From: Gammaproteobacteria bacterium
Lineage (GTDB): Bacteria; Pseudomonadota; Gammaproteobacteria; DSM-16500
Reading direction: 5' to 3'
Assembly (NCBI GenBank): GCA_013286495.1
Contig: JABDFQ010000009.1
Span: forward strand, 1 to 61,712
Length of the DNA stretch: 61,712 nt
Shown here: in pieces, positions 32,159 to 41,351 of the stretch
Layout: every line of letters starts with the position of its first letter
Numbering within the stretch: the first letter of the stretch is position 1
Program-made: the position numbers and the translations under genes
Notes under the pieces: generated by a model
Told to the model about the DNA's origin: nothing
The model's input: only the letters and a program-made list of their open reading frames with translations
Databases searched by the model: none

Positions 32159-32560
32159 CTATTCCTTCAAATATTTAAAGTGTTCGGATTTCGCAGCTTT
32201 TTTATCGAATGTTGCTGTATATTTACAGCCATTCTGTGCATTGATACTAGCGATATAATGATCAGCAAAATCCGCACCTTTATTCTGATAACCCCACAGT
32301 GCTTGCCACAATAATTCTGATTCCTGAATCTGAAATTCACGTGTTCGTAATATTTGTTCGATCACATTGGCAATTTCATGGCGACTATATTCATAGGCTG
32401 ATTCCAGCACCCACACTAATTCGCAAATCACCAGGCCATTAATAAAAGCTGGAGATTCCAATGTGCATTCACGTTCTATAAATTGAGCTGCCAACTTGCT
32501 TTGCAGAGGATCGTCTTGCACGGTATAACGAACCAGCACATTTGTATCAATTCCTTTCAT
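32159..32560 (-). CDS. VapC-like PIN-domain ribonuclease toxin
   Basis: Predicted toxin that cleaves RNA through a Mg-binding acidic site. About 133 residues. GIDTNVLVRY holds the first Asp (residue 4 of MKGIDTN), ICELVWVLES the Glu, and GADFADHYIASIN the C-terminal acidic residues (PIN_3 type). The ATG at 32560 is preferred to the upstream GTG frame (32569) because it follows a Gly-rich GGTGGTGG stretch and overlaps the antitoxin stop by 14 bases, typical of vapBC. Last gene before the CADD terminator, on the opposite strand. Confidence 0.82.
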   Translation of the reverse strand: MKGIDTNVLVRYTVQDDPLQSKLAAQFIERECTLESPAFINGLVICELVWVLESAYEYSRHEIANVIEQILRTREFQIQESELLWQALWGYQNKGADFADHYIASINAQNGCKYTATFDKKAAKSEHFKYLKE

Positions 32561-32795
32561 GACCACCACCCCGTTTGGTAATCGCTTTATTCATTTGTTC
32601 AATAGACACTTTCTTTTTTGGTTTTGCCAGCATTCCCTTGAGCACAGTGACCTTTACAGTTAGGGGAGCAAGAACAACACGACCATCAGGGTCAATGATA
32701 AATTCGAGTTTATCGCCACTATGTAGACCGAGGTATTGACGTATATCCTGAGGAATAGTTGTCTGGCCTTTTTGAGTGAGTGTAGACATTGACAT
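32547..32795 (-). CDS. VapB/AbrB-type antitoxin
   Basis: 82 residues. The SpoVT/AbrB swapped-hairpin domain is clear at residues 4-45 (TLTQKGQTTIPQDIRQYLGLHSGDKLEFIIDPDGRVV shortened here, with KGQTTIP the hallmark). The charged tail (KPKKKVSIEQMNKAITKRGG) would wrap the toxin. AAGGAAG precedes the ATG. It overlaps vapC and lies behind an inverted repeat operator (32821-32846). Confidence 0.85.
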   Translation of the reverse strand: MSMSTLTQKGQTTIPQDIRQYLGLHSGDKLEFIIDPDGRVVLAPLTVKVTVLKGMLAKPKKKVSIEQMNKAITKRGGGHERN

Positions 32796-32820
32796 AATTA
32801 TACTTCCTTACTTTTTTAGA

Positions 32821-32846
32821 TATTCCTTATTATAAGGTAAGGAATA
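32821..32846. promoter_or_regulatory. Inverted-repeat operator upstream of vapBC
   Basis: TATTCCTTA (32821-32829) and TAAGGAATA (32838-32846), arms 9 bp, with an inner CCTTA-TTA-TAAGG palindrome. Located 26-51 bases before the antitoxin start. Probably the autoregulatory VapBC site. Confidence 0.65.
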
Positions 32847-32882
32847 GGATGTCGCAAGAATAGGAAGATTTGCATATGAAGA

Positions 32883-33884
32883 TCAAAAATCATGCCAGCT
32901 GCCAGGAATGATGGCATAACCACCGGCAACCGAACCAGTGACTGCCAGTTTATTGGCGATACTGGAGTTGTAATTTAGGGAAGTATTTCCTGAAAAGGCA
33001 ATGCTGCCTTGAGAGACGAGAAAGCCATTGATAGCACTGGTGCCACTAAATGCTGCACTACCCATCGTATAAACAATGCCATTGATGGTTGAATTGCCAG
33101 AGAGGGAAAGCGAGCCAGTAACAATTAATACGACAGGATTCGCCACCGTACCAACGGTGGTATTACCAGACAAGGAAACGCTTCCAGTCACCCAGACGGC
33201 ACCTGTCACAGTGTTCCATGGAACCAGCGCTGAACTTAAATAAACGGATGACTGGGATTGCTGCGCGGCTTCGCTTATTCCAAAAATGCTGGTAAATAAT
33301 TCCAGGCCTGTCAGATCAGTAATGGAATTATTATTGGCAGAAATCGTACCACCGGCTACTGCATTAGGATCAACACTTCCACCAGCAGTCACTGCATTGG
33401 CGCCTGTGATATTTCCTCCTTTACCACTGCTTGAAATACTTCCTACAATCGTCGCAGTCGACATGGATGAAGCCGCTTGTGCGACATCTTCGGTGATAAC
33501 AGCAGTGGAGGTACCATCCGCACTGATGCCAGTCGAAGTCATTCTTAATGTGGTGTAACTACTTTGTGTGGGATTGGTAAACACAACAGAATATTTACTA
33601 TTGTTAGCCAAAAGGACATTGGTGAGGTTGGTATCGCTTGCACCATAATTAATATAACCACCGCTGGGGTTTGCCAGGATGGTTGCGCTGTTTGCACCTA
33701 AATAAGCTAATCCAAATTCCAAACCCGCTTGCGCTGCTTCATGGGATTGTATATCGGCATATTGATTGGTGGCTGTTTTTTGCTGAAACATTCCATGGTT
33801 TGTGGCATAAATCATGCTGAGCAAAGCTGCAATCAATAAAATGACTGCGATAATCAGTATTGCTGCTCCTTTTTGTTTTTGCAT
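32883..33884 (-). CDS. PilX-like type IV pilus assembly/pilin-like protein with beta-solenoid repeats
   Basis: 333 residues. The N-terminus [25 protein letters not shown] is the PilX_N/pilin-type signal and hydrophobic spine, followed by helical [23 protein letters not shown]. The C-terminal third carries imperfect repeats ([32 protein letters not shown]) that suggest a parallel beta-solenoid, as in bactofilin-like or adhesin regions. Minor pilins of this type usually sit in pil operons; here it stands alone, divergent from acs. Role in pilus assembly or surface display is inferred. Confidence 0.7.
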   Translation of the reverse strand: MQKQKGAAILIIAVILLIAALLSMIYATNHGMFQQKTATNQYADIQSHEAAQAGLEFGLAYLGANSATILANPSGGYINYGASDTNLTNVLLANNSKYSVVFTNPTQSSYTTLRMTSTGISADGTSTAVITEDVAQAASSMSTATIVGSISSSGKGGNITGANAVTAGGSVDPNAVAGGTISANNNSITDLTGLELFTSIFGISEAAQQSQSSVYLSSALVPWNTVTGAVWVTGSVSLSGNTTVGTVANPVVLIVTGSLSLSGNSTINGIVYTMGSAAFSGTSAINGFLVSQGSIAFSGNTSLNYNSSIANKLAVTGSVAGGYAIIPGSWHDF

Positions 33885-33951
33885 AAGATCATCCTTTCAT
33901 GATGGCGTTATTTTGGCATATTGGAAACCGTTGCAAAAGAAGGAATATCGT

Positions 33952-35829
33952 ATGAATGAAATTGAGTATCGAAAACGTTATCAGCAATCGCTGGATGATC
34001 CAGAAAAATTCTGGGGCGAGGCAGCCAGACATTATCTTGAATGGATCAGTCCCTGGGAAAAAGTATTGCGTGGTGGTTTCGATAAACTCGATATGCACTG
34101 GTTTTCTGGCGCTAAATTAAATGCCTGTTACAACTGTGTGGATAGACATCTTGCAACACGTGCTGATCAGGTTGCAATTATCTGGGAAAGTGATGATGGT
34201 CAACAAACACGTACATTAACTTATCGCGAATTACATATTGAAGTATGTCGTTTTGCCAATGTTCTGCATCAATATGGCATTCTGAAAGGTGATCGTATTT
34301 GTATTTATTTACCGATGATTCCAGAAGCTGCGATTGCCATGCTTGCCTGTGCGCGCATCGGTGCCATTCACTCAGTAGTATTTGGCGGTTTTTCTGCGGA
34401 ATCACTGAAAAATCGCATTCAGGATGCAGAATGCAAAATGGTGATTACTGCCAATGAAGGTTTACGTGGTAATAAAAAAATTGCGCTGAAAAAAAATGTT
34501 GATGCAGCACTGGAAGATTATCCTGCGGTAAAAAATGTCATTGTCGTCAAACGAACTGATACAGAAGTGTCATGGTTAAACGCACGTGATCACTGGTATC
34601 ACGAATTAATGGCACACGCAAAAACAAGTTGTGAAGTGGAAATCATGGATGCTGAAGATCCATTATTTATTTTATATACCTCAGGTTCGACAGGAAAACC
34701 GAAAGGAATTTTACATGGTACAGGTGGTTATCTTTTATATGCAGCGATGACGCATGAAATTATTTTTGATTATCACAATAGGGAAATTTTCTGGTGTACA
34801 GCAGATGTTGGCTGGATAACAGGACATTCCTATGTTGTTTATGGACCACTTGCAAATGGTGCGACCACATTAATGTTTGAAGGAATACCCACTTATCCCA
34901 CACCTGCGCGCTTCTGGGAAATTGTCGATAAATATAAGGTTAATATTTTTTATACTGCACCAACTGCCATTCGTGCCTTGCGTCGTGAAGGCGATACCTG
35001 GTTAAAAAGCACGAGTCGCGATAGTTTGCGTATTCTGGGAACGGTCGGTGAGCCTATCAATCCTGATGCATGGCAATGGTATTTTGATAAAGTTGGCAAA
35101 GGTCAATGTCCGATCGTCGATACCTGGTGGCAAACAGAAACGGGCGGCATCATGATTACACCTTTTCCTCATGCCACACTGCTTAAACCAGGTGCTGCGA
35201 GCTGGCCGTTTTTTGGAATCGTGCCGCAAATTGTCGATGATAAAGGCACACCATTGCCTGATGACAAAATGGGAAAATTGGTGATCACCGAACCCTGGCC
35301 TGGCATGATGCAAACGGTTTATCACGATCACAAACGGTTTGTGAATTATTTCACTGAATTTCCCGGAAAATATATTACTGGCGATCAGGCACATCGTGAT
35401 AGTGAAGGTTATTACTGGATATCGGGTCGTGATGATGATGTATTAAAAATTTCTGGTCATCGCATTGGTACGCAGGAAGTGGAAAGTGCTTTTATTCAGC
35501 ATCCTGCTGTTTCAGAAGCTGCAGTTGTTGGGATTCCTGATGAGATCAAGGGAAATGAAATATATGCATTTATCAGCCTGAAAAATGGCATTCAACCTTC
35601 ACCAGAATTAAAACAGGAACTCATACAAAAAGTAAGAGAAGCAATTGGTGCGATCGCCACACCCAAAGTCATTCAATGGGCAGATGATTTGCCGAAGACG
35701 CGTTCTGGAAAAATCATGCGGCGTTTATTGCGCAAAATCGCCAATCATGATGTCAATGACCTGGGAGATTTGAGTACACTCGCTGACCCTTCCGTCGTTG
35801 ATAAATTAATCAGGGAAAGTGCAGGTTGA
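33952..35829 (+). CDS. acs: Acetyl-CoA synthetase (AMP-forming)
   Basis: Activates acetate to acetyl-CoA. 625 residues, normal length for Acs. Motifs in order: [16 protein letters not shown] (ACAS_N), [34 protein letters not shown] (P-loop), [56 protein letters not shown] (hinge, A8) and [15 protein letters not shown] with the catalytic Lys that is regulated by acetylation in other bacteria. The frame could open at 33814, but the ATG at 33952 has AAGGA and gives the conserved N-terminus. Divergent from the PilX-like gene. Confidence 0.95.
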   Translation: MNEIEYRKRYQQSLDDPEKFWGEAARHYLEWISPWEKVLRGGFDKLDMHWFSGAKLNACYNCVDRHLATRADQVAIIWESDDGQQTRTLTYRELHIEVCRFANVLHQYGILKGDRICIYLPMIPEAAIAMLACARIGAIHSVVFGGFSAESLKNRIQDAECKMVITANEGLRGNKKIALKKNVDAALEDYPAVKNVIVVKRTDTEVSWLNARDHWYHELMAHAKTSCEVEIMDAEDPLFILYTSGSTGKPKGILHGTGGYLLYAAMTHEIIFDYHNREIFWCTADVGWITGHSYVVYGPLANGATTLMFEGIPTYPTPARFWEIVDKYKVNIFYTAPTAIRALRREGDTWLKSTSRDSLRILGTVGEPINPDAWQWYFDKVGKGQCPIVDTWWQTETGGIMITPFPHATLLKPGAASWPFFGIVPQIVDDKGTPLPDDKMGKLVITEPWPGMMQTVYHDHKRFVNYFTEFPGKYITGDQAHRDSEGYYWISGRDDDVLKISGHRIGTQEVESAFIQHPAVSEAAVVGIPDEIKGNEIYAFISLKNGIQPSPELKQELIQKVREAIGAIATPKVIQWADDLPKTRSGKIMRRLLRKIANHDVNDLGDLSTLADPSVVDKLIRESAG

Positions 35830-35880
35830 AAATCCTGGCTTAAGGTATAGAATTGCCGCAACTCTTTTCTGGAAAAATTG

Positions 35881-37023
35881 ATGATGAAAGCAATTAAATT
35901 ATTTTTGGTTCTGTTGATTACGCAATTATTTGCCATGACAGCATTGGCACAATCTGAGCAGCATATGCAATTGGTTGATAATGCCATGCAAGGCTTGCTA
36001 CAAAAAAATCATATTCCAGGGGCTGCAGTCATATTGTATGTCGATGGTAATTTGTATGAGCAATATTATGGTTATGCCAATTTAGAAAAAAAAGAACCGG
36101 TCATACGCAAAACCATTTTTGAAATTGGTTCCCTTTCGAAAATCATGACGAGTTTATTGCTCGCACAGGAAGTGGATTGGGCGAAAATGCAATTAGCAGA
36201 TCCTGTCAGTAAATATGTGAAAGGTTTGCCTGCATCATTCGATAAAATCACGCTACAGGATTTGGCAACACACACTTCCGGCTTACCTTTTAACGTCCCA
36301 GCGAATGTAAAAACAATGGATGAGTTAAAAGAATATTTGCAACATGTCGCTGTTAAACCGGAAAGTCAGTGGCGCTATTCGAATGTTGGGATTGGGTTAC
36401 TTGGCTATGCACTCGAAGCATCCACTGAGCGTAATTATGATGATTTATATCGTCGTCACGTATTAAATCCATTAGGTATGGTGAATGGTGTAACGGTACC
36501 AAAATCATTAAGCAAATACATCGCGCAAGGATATGATCGTGCGAATAATCGAGTAAAACTGGAAGAACCAGGATTATTTCCTGCTGCGTATGCAGTGAAA
36601 GCCTCTGCGGCGGACATGCAGAAATTTTTAAGTGCAGCCATTGGTTTAAAAGATACACCGCCACGTGTTTCATATCCGATGAAATTAACGCAATCCATGT
36701 TTTTCAATAAAGAAAATGAATTTCAGGGACTCGCATGGCAAGTGCATGCCATACGCAACAGCAATGATATAAACGCATTATTGCAAGTAACAGATGATCG
36801 ATTACTGAATGCAGTTGCGATTCAGAAAATGTATGAAAGACCGGTTTATAGTGGCAGTGTCATGGCAGATAAAACAGGCACAACAGATGGATTTGGTGCA
36901 TATATTGCAGTCATTCCCAATAAAAAATCTGGCATTGTCATTCTCGTCAACAAGCACGTGTCGGATAAGACAATCGTAAAAACAGCACGTGAAATTCTTC
37001 TTCGGCTGACGAATCTTTCATAA
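35881..37023 (+). CDS. Class C (AmpC-like) serine beta-lactamase
   Basis: Periplasmic serine hydrolase. 380 residues, about AmpC length. Signal peptide KAIKLFLVLLITQLFAMTALAQ. All three class C signatures are visible: FEIGSLSKIMTS (S-x-x-K), WRYSNVGIGLLGYALE (Y-x-N) and MADKTGTTDGFGAYIAVIPN (K-T-G), plus LQDLATHTSGLPFNVP. The surrounding sequence matches AmpC better than esterases or DD-peptidases of the same fold. Activity on beta-lactams is expected but not shown. No ampR-like regulator next to it. It is followed 9 bases later by an APH-like gene. Confidence 0.87.
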   Translation: MMKAIKLFLVLLITQLFAMTALAQSEQHMQLVDNAMQGLLQKNHIPGAAVILYVDGNLYEQYYGYANLEKKEPVIRKTIFEIGSLSKIMTSLLLAQEVDWAKMQLADPVSKYVKGLPASFDKITLQDLATHTSGLPFNVPANVKTMDELKEYLQHVAVKPESQWRYSNVGIGLLGYALEASTERNYDDLYRRHVLNPLGMVNGVTVPKSLSKYIAQGYDRANNRVKLEEPGLFPAAYAVKASAADMQKFLSAAIGLKDTPPRVSYPMKLTQSMFFNKENEFQGLAWQVHAIRNSNDINALLQVTDDRLLNAVAIQKMYERPVYSGSVMADKTGTTDGFGAYIAVIPNKKSGIVILVNKHVSDKTIVKTAREILLRLTNLS

Positions 37024-37032
37024 GGACAAAAT

Positions 37033-37971
37033 ATGTGGGATGGCCTGCATCAGGCAAAACAAGGAAAAATTCCTGAAAAAGCAGCTGAATTATGGGGAGC
37101 TGATCCTGCTTCGCTTAAATTTGTGAGTATGGATCATGATGTTATTTTCCGCATCAAAACTGCAGGAAAAACACGTTATTTACGCATCACGCATCCGCTT
37201 ATTCGCAGTCAGCAGGAATTAACAGCAGCGATTCATTTTCAGCGATATCTTTTTGCAACCGGCGCACCGATTTGTGAACCCATTGCATCGCTGAATGGTC
37301 ATGATGTTGAAAAAATCCGTCAAGGCAAAACGGTGTGGTTAGCTTATGTCAATGAAGAATTGCAAGGAGAAGCGATTCATTTTGAACAGGCTGACAAGAA
37401 TATTTATGAAGCCTGGGGAAGATCGCTTGCGCATTTGCATCGTGTTGCGAAAAGTTATCATCCCGATAATCATCAATTTTTATATTGGCATGATGTGTGG
37501 GAAGAGGCAGGACGTCTTGCTGAAAATGAAGATGCAATGATTCGTTATGAATACAAGGCGATTGATGATTGGTTGAGTAATATTGATAAAAACCAGCATG
37601 AATTTGGCCTGATACACGGCAATCATCAACGTGGCAGAGTATTTTATGACGGTGAAACAGTGAGATTGCTGGATATGCATGAACCTGTTTTTCACTGGTT
37701 TTTTGCAGATTTGACACGACCTTTTTTGCATTTATCGCCACAGCGCTTTGCGCAAATGAAAGAAAAAGCGCGCTGGTTTCTCGATGGTTACAGTGTAATT
37801 CAGCCATTAGCGGAAGAAAAAATTGCGTATCTACCATGGTTTGTGCGCATGCAAAACCTCGAACAATATTTATGGAAGAAAAATTTGGCAGTGGTGAGTG
37901 GATTTGAAAATGTCGATCTGGCAGCCATGCTGGAGGAAATCAGGGAGCCAGTGAGAAGCTGGGAATTGTGA
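37033..37971 (+). CDS. Aminoglycoside-phosphotransferase-fold protein with altered catalytic residues
   Basis: 312 residues with the APH/choline-kinase fold: N-lobe VIFRIKTAGKTRYLRITHP, hinge WLAYVNEE, C-lobe AWGRSLAHLHRVAKSY. The catalytic loop, normally HGDxxxxN, reads HGNHQRGR here (His195, Asn197, Arg202), and the DFG-like position is LLDMHEP (Asp214 kept). Loss of catalytic Asp and metal Asn suggests a pseudokinase or a very divergent enzyme. It may be translated with the beta-lactamase gene, 9 bases upstream. Not a resistance gene on this evidence. Confidence 0.7.
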   Translation: MWDGLHQAKQGKIPEKAAELWGADPASLKFVSMDHDVIFRIKTAGKTRYLRITHPLIRSQQELTAAIHFQRYLFATGAPICEPIASLNGHDVEKIRQGKTVWLAYVNEELQGEAIHFEQADKNIYEAWGRSLAHLHRVAKSYHPDNHQFLYWHDVWEEAGRLAENEDAMIRYEYKAIDDWLSNIDKNQHEFGLIHGNHQRGRVFYDGETVRLLDMHEPVFHWFFADLTRPFLHLSPQRFAQMKEKARWFLDGYSVIQPLAEEKIAYLPWFVRMQNLEQYLWKKNLAVVSGFENVDLAAMLEEIREPVRSWEL

Positions 37972-37978
37972 TTCGCAA

Positions 37979-38686
37979 CTACATCACCTTAAACCTCACC
38001 AACTTCATCATCTGATAAAACGATTGCATCGAAATCCACACATTCAATTTGCTTTTACCGCGTGTGCGTTCGACAAAATCAATGGGAATTTCGCGTATTA
38101 TTTTGCAGCGTGATTTCACCATCAATTCCAGATTTATTTTCCAGCCAATCGTGGTAAGCGATTCACCTTGCAGCAAAATATTTTTTCTCACGGCCATAAA
38201 TCCTGACAGGGGATCTTTCACCTGAGGATAAAAAAAGATTCTCGCCATCATCGTCGCAATTCCTGATGTCATGCGCCGAATCAACGGCCAATCACTATCA
38301 ACACTTCCACCTTTGATATAACGCGAACCTAATACAACATCCACTTGCTCATCGAGGGCTTCCAGCAGCAATGGAATTTTTTCTGGTGGATGACTCAAAT
38401 CTGCATCCATGATTACGATCACAGGATATTTCGCCTGCTGTATGCCGCTCACAACAGCTTGCGCGTGATTACGTTTTCCCGTATGCACCATCATGTTCAA
38501 CCAGGGATAATCACGTGATAATTCACGCACAATTTCCATACTGCCATCTTTGCTATCATCATCCATCAGCAACACTTCAAACATTCTCGTACCGTCATCC
38601 ATACACGCAATACGCCTGATAAGTTCAGGAAGATTCTGCGCTTCAAGATAAGTGGGGATAATCAGACTAAAATGAGTATTTTGCAT
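37979..38686 (-). CDS. Family 2 glycosyltransferase, polyprenol-phosphate sugar synthase type
   Basis: Transfers a sugar from a nucleotide to polyprenyl phosphate. 235 residues from ATG 38686. GT-A motifs: FSLIIPTYLEAQNLPELI (N-terminal), EVLLMDDDSKDG (DxD-like), VVSGIQQAKYPVIVIMDADLSHPPEKIP (DAD metal site) and RYIKGGSVDSDWPLIRRM. C-terminal SGFMAVRKNILLQG and RTRGKSKLNVW match dolichol-phosphate-mannose synthase relatives without added membrane helices. The upstream frame adds 14 residues (MPDKRLNRH..) without a ribosome site. Divergent from the DipZ-like gene. Confidence 0.85.
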   Translation of the reverse strand: MQNTHFSLIIPTYLEAQNLPELIRRIACMDDGTRMFEVLLMDDDSKDGSMEIVRELSRDYPWLNMMVHTGKRNHAQAVVSGIQQAKYPVIVIMDADLSHPPEKIPLLLEALDEQVDVVLGSRYIKGGSVDSDWPLIRRMTSGIATMMARIFFYPQVKDPLSGFMAVRKNILLQGESLTTIGWKINLELMVKSRCKIIREIPIDFVERTRGKSKLNVWISMQSFYQMMKLVRFKVM

Positions 38687-38768
38687 GTATATATCCAATG
38701 TATGGCGATTTAACCGTTTATCTGGCACACTTTATGCCAAAGGTATGGGTGATAACAAGGATGAACGT

Positions 38769-40418
38769 ATGCAAGCAGATATAATCAATATTGGTCTTGC
38801 TTTTCTCGAAGGTTTTGCGCTGATTATTTCTCCCTGTATTTTACCCATTCTTCCTATCATTCTTTCGGGATCACTCACTGGAAGCAAGGCACGACCACTT
38901 GGTATCGTGATTGGCTTTATTATTTTTTTTGCGATCTTTACATTATTTTCGCGCAGCCTACTGAGTCATGCTGCGATTAATATGAATACCATACGCAATA
39001 TTTCTTTTGGCATATTGATATTGCTGGGAATCATCATGTTGTCAAATACCTTGACTGAGAAATTAAATTTTCTCATGCAACGACTCACTAATACGGGTAA
39101 TCAATTTTCCTATGCCAATAATCCACAAGGCGGTTTTTTCAGCGGATTTTTATTTGGTGGTTTAGTTGGCATTATCTGGACACCGTGTGCAGGTCCGATT
39201 CTTGCTGCTGTGATCGTGCAAGTGGTGTTGCAACAAACAAGTTGGCAGGCAGCGGGCATCGTGATTGCATTTGCAATCGGAGCAGCTTTACCCATGCTGC
39301 TGATCGCCTTGCTGGGTCGCAATATTCTTTCGCATTTCAGTTTTTTCCGCGAAAGAAGTGGTTTTTTTCGTAAATTACTTGGTTTGATTATTATCATCAG
39401 TGTAATTTATTTTTTATTTTTTCAATCCATGTCAATGGCAGTTACACCCAAAAAACATACCAGTATAAAAACCAAAGCATTAATTAATGGACTTGAACAG
39501 CCTTATACGGCACCAGCATTTGCAGGCATTGATACATGGATAAATTCACCACCGCTTACCTGGCAAGATTTACGTGGCAAAGTTGTGCTCGTGGATTTCT
39601 GGACATATTCCTGCATTAATTGCTTGCGTACGTTGCCTTATATAAAAGACTGGTATGCGAAATATCATGACAAGGGATTTGAAATTGTTGGTGTACATAG
39701 TCCTGAATTTCAATTTGAACATGATGTCAATAATGTGAAAGCAGCAGTTATTAAAAATGGAATTACCTATCCCGTTGCCCTCGATAATGAATTTCAGACC
39801 TGGCTCAATTTTCATAATGAATATTGGCCAGCACATTATCTCGTGAACAAGGAAGGCAAAGTGGTTTATGTGCATTTTGGAGAAGGTGAATATGAAGTAA
39901 CAGAAAATAATATTCGATTTCTTCTCGGATTAAATGCAAGCACAGAAAAAAAATCGGCAGAAGAAAATGATTCATTAAATATGACACCAGAAACCTATCT
40001 GGGTTTTACTCGTGCGGAACGTTTTGTCAGTCCCTCTGGCATGATCAAGGATAAGTTAGCGTTATACCAATATCCCGCAGAATTAGCTGAAGATGAGTGG
40101 GCATTGAGCGGCACATGGCTCATCACCGGCGAAAAAATTGTTTCACTCAGTGCTGATGCTGCCATCAAACTGCATTTTCGTGGCAAAAAGGTATATATGG
40201 TGATGGGTGTGACAGATAAACCTATCAAGGTAAAATTGCAGCTGGATGGCAAACCGCTGATAAATGGTCAAGGCAAGGATGTAAATGACAGCAGTATGGA
40301 AGTGAATGAACATCGATTATATTCAGTGGTTAATCTGATAGATAAAAATGAAGGAACGCTTGAAGCGATTGCGCTACAACCTGGTCTGGAAATTTATACA
40401 TTTACCTTCGGTAATTAA
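38769..40418 (+). CDS. DipZ-like fusion: CcdA membrane domain, TlpA-like thioredoxin, C-terminal ligand-binding-like domain
   Basis: Thiol-redox protein carrying electrons across the inner membrane. 549 residues. Residues about 1-225 form six-helix CcdA/DsbD-like core with Pro-Cys pairs (IISPCILPILP and IIWTPCAGPILA). A thioredoxin-like domain follows (residues about 260-400) with redox motif SCINC in WTYSCINCLRTLPYIKDW. The last 130 residues (SGTWLITGEKIVSLSADAAIKLHFRGKKVY) resemble the C-terminal domain of mycobacterial DipZ. The frame opens at 38685 but the ATG at 38769 has AAGGA. Likely maintains or repairs envelope disulfides. Confidence 0.87.
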   Translation: MQADIINIGLAFLEGFALIISPCILPILPIILSGSLTGSKARPLGIVIGFIIFFAIFTLFSRSLLSHAAINMNTIRNISFGILILLGIIMLSNTLTEKLNFLMQRLTNTGNQFSYANNPQGGFFSGFLFGGLVGIIWTPCAGPILAAVIVQVVLQQTSWQAAGIVIAFAIGAALPMLLIALLGRNILSHFSFFRERSGFFRKLLGLIIIISVIYFLFFQSMSMAVTPKKHTSIKTKALINGLEQPYTAPAFAGIDTWINSPPLTWQDLRGKVVLVDFWTYSCINCLRTLPYIKDWYAKYHDKGFEIVGVHSPEFQFEHDVNNVKAAVIKNGITYPVALDNEFQTWLNFHNEYWPAHYLVNKEGKVVYVHFGEGEYEVTENNIRFLLGLNASTEKKSAEENDSLNMTPETYLGFTRAERFVSPSGMIKDKLALYQYPAELAEDEWALSGTWLITGEKIVSLSADAAIKLHFRGKKVYMVMGVTDKPIKVKLQLDGKPLINGQGKDVNDSSMEVNEHRLYSVVNLIDKNEGTLEAIALQPGLEIYTFTFGN

Positions 40419-40421
40419 TGA

Positions 40422-41351
40422 ATGATCATGCAAAAAATCTCAGCCTTGTCTCCTTCAGTGCGCGGTGCGTTGCTGGTCGCACTTTCTGGTTTATTGTTTG
40501 GCTGGATGAGTTTTTTCGGCGTGCGATTACTGAGCTTTAATTTTTCCCTGCAAAATATGCTATTTTGGCGTTTTTTCATGGCAAGTGTATGGATGGCTTT
40601 CTGGATATTTTTTAGATCTTCAGTGCGCAGAAAAAAAATTTTATCAGGCTTTACCATAAAACCTTTTATCGCGGGAGCACTCGCTTATAGCGGTGCAAGT
40701 GCATTTTATTTTCTCGCCATACAATACATTTATACCGGTCTTGCCATGGTGGTGTTTTTTTCCTTTCCCATATTCGTCGCTCTGATGGCATGGATAATGG
40801 GTTCATGGAAAATGAACCGGGTAGCTTTCTGTGCCTTATTCTCAGTCGTTGCAGGCTTGTTTTTATTAAAAGGTGATCAGGATGCAAGTAATGTGAGTGG
40901 AGTGGGAATATTGCTCGCCATGCTCGGCGCGCTTTCATTTGCATTTTATGTTTATGGCAGCCAACAGACGACCAGAAAACATGATTCGCAATTACTGACC
41001 TTGTCTGTTTGCGTGGGAAATAGCTTTATTTTTCTTGTCTGGTCGCTTATAACCAATACATTTGCTTTTCCGATTTCTCTTTCTGCATGGATATATGCTG
41101 TGGCCATTGGTGTGATTGCAACTGCTTTGCCGATACAGTTATTATTGGATGGTTTAAAGACTATCAGTTCCGTCAAGGCATCCATCTTATCTGTCCTTGA
41201 ACCAGTTGTGACCATTCTTGTCGGGTTCGCCTTCTTGCATGAATCCATGACGCTTATTCAACTCGCGGGTGTATTGGTGATATTATCCGCAGCGATACTG
41301 ATTCAGTTTGAAGGCAAGATGCCTGAATTATTAATAAGGAATGATATATGA
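40422..41351 (+). CDS. EamA/DMT-family transporter
   Basis: Ten-helix metabolite exporter, 309 residues, with two EamA halves (GALLVALSGLLFGWMSFFGV and GVGILLAMLGALSFAFYVYG). Substrate unknown. It ends in a four-base ATGA overlap with the APC permease gene, so the two are in one operon. Starts at 40422 or the second ATG at 40428. Confidence 0.87.
   Translation: MIMQKISALSPSVRGALLVALSGLLFGWMSFFGVRLLSFNFSLQNMLFWRFFMASVWMAFWIFFRSSVRRKKILSGFTIKPFIAGALAYSGASAFYFLAIQYIYTGLAMVVFFSFPIFVALMAWIMGSWKMNRVAFCALFSVVAGLFLLKGDQDASNVSGVGILLAMLGALSFAFYVYGSQQTTRKHDSQLLTLSVCVGNSFIFLVWSLITNTFAFPISLSAWIYAVAIGVIATALPIQLLLDGLKTISSVKASILSVLEPVVTILVGFAFLHESMTLIQLAGVLVILSAAILIQFEGKMPELLIRNDI

Noticed and set aside
33814-33951. 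N-terminal extension of acs
   Set aside because: It overlaps the divergent PilX-like gene and its start; the ATG at 33952 has a ribosome site and family-like N-terminus.
36353-36707. Minus-strand ORFs inside the beta-lactamase gene
   Set aside because: They are shadows of a well-recognised gene on the plus strand, as are many similar frames elsewhere in the window.
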